This document shows, one piece after another, positions 7,050 through 7,134 of a DNA stretch of 7,134 bases. Origin of the DNA: Acetobacteraceae bacterium (GTDB taxonomy: Bacteria > Pseudomonadota > Alphaproteobacteria > Acetobacterales > Acetobacteraceae); NCBI GenBank assembly GCA_014377905.1, contig JACMOQ010000645.1, positions 1 through 7,134 on the forward strand, read 5' to 3'. Both the position numbers and the translations under genes were made by a program. Each line of letters begins with the position of its first letter. Positions within the stretch are counted from its first letter, which is position 1. The notes beneath the pieces are model-generated. The model was not told where the DNA came from. It saw only the letters and a list, made by a program, of their open reading frames with translations, and ran no database searches.

Positions 7050-7060
7050 CCCGCCACCGT

Positions 7061-7134
7061 TGGGGGATAGTTTAGCGGTAAAACTCTCGGCTCTGACCCG
7101 TGCATCCTTGGTTCGAATCCAGGTCCCCCAGCCA
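7061..7134 (+). tRNA. tRNA-Gln (anticodon CUG)
   Basis: A complete 74-nt cloverleaf with encoded CCA reads the glutamine codon CAG. The acceptor stem TGGGGGA pairs with TCCCCCA in seven pairs, and the U1-A72 first pair and G73 discriminator are glutamine identity features. The D stem is GTTT/AAAC with a 7-nt loop containing GG. The anticodon loop CTCTGAC (7091-7097) places CTG at 7093-7095. The variable loop is 4 nt, and the T stem CTTGG/CCAGG encloses TTCGAAT. The anticodon stem CTCGG/CCGTG has four pairs and one U28-U42 mismatch. The gene is divergent from the Ppx/GppA gene and its last base is the end of the window. Confidence 0.95.

Noticed and set aside
6919..7060. Promoter for the Ppx/GppA gene on the minus strand (TTGCCC then GATGAT)
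   Set aside because: The -35 match is poor and the spacer choice arbitrary. The 142-bp divergent gap surely holds control sequence, but I cannot define it on this strand.

Overview
The window looks like a core-chromosome segment of a GC-rich alphaproteobacterium, most likely of the Acetobacteraceae/Rhodospirillales group. That placement is inferred from overall base composition, protein sequence style and gene order, and the genus cannot be named from the sequence alone. Six protein genes, all on the minus strand, and one plus-strand tRNA gene account for nearly all of it. No mobile element, CRISPR array, phage gene or toxin-like gene is visible, and no intergenic stretch exceeds 300 bases.

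In transcription order on the minus strand (right to left) the layout is as follows. A short Ppx/GppA-family phosphatase (6918-5881) and the 23S rRNA 2'-O-methyltransferase RlmE/FtsJ (5848-5141) are separated by 32 bp. After an 84-bp gap comes IMP dehydrogenase guaB (5056-3554). A 116-bp non-coding gap follows, containing an unusual AT-rich palindrome, a long inverted repeat and a GC-rich hairpin. Then come an RsmB/NOP-family RNA cytosine methyltransferase (3437-2145, TTG start), a GNAT acetyltransferase (2148-1597, GTG start, 4-bp overlap with the methyltransferase) and GMP synthetase guaA (1566-10, 30-bp gap). At the right edge, a divergent tRNA-Gln(CUG) gene ends exactly at the last base of the window.

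Functionally, GuaB (IMP to XMP) and GuaA (XMP to GMP) together form the GMP branch of purine synthesis. Two RNA methyltransferases, probably acting on rRNA, sit among them. The Ppx/GppA enzyme could act on polyphosphate or pppGpp, which would link to guanine nucleotide signalling. The region therefore reads as a growth-related housekeeping cluster. I found no credible sign of a new biological system. The part most worth a second look is the composite palindromic island at 3441-3553. Lesser points are a U-U mismatch in the tRNA anticodon stem and the coupled GNAT gene of unknown substrate.
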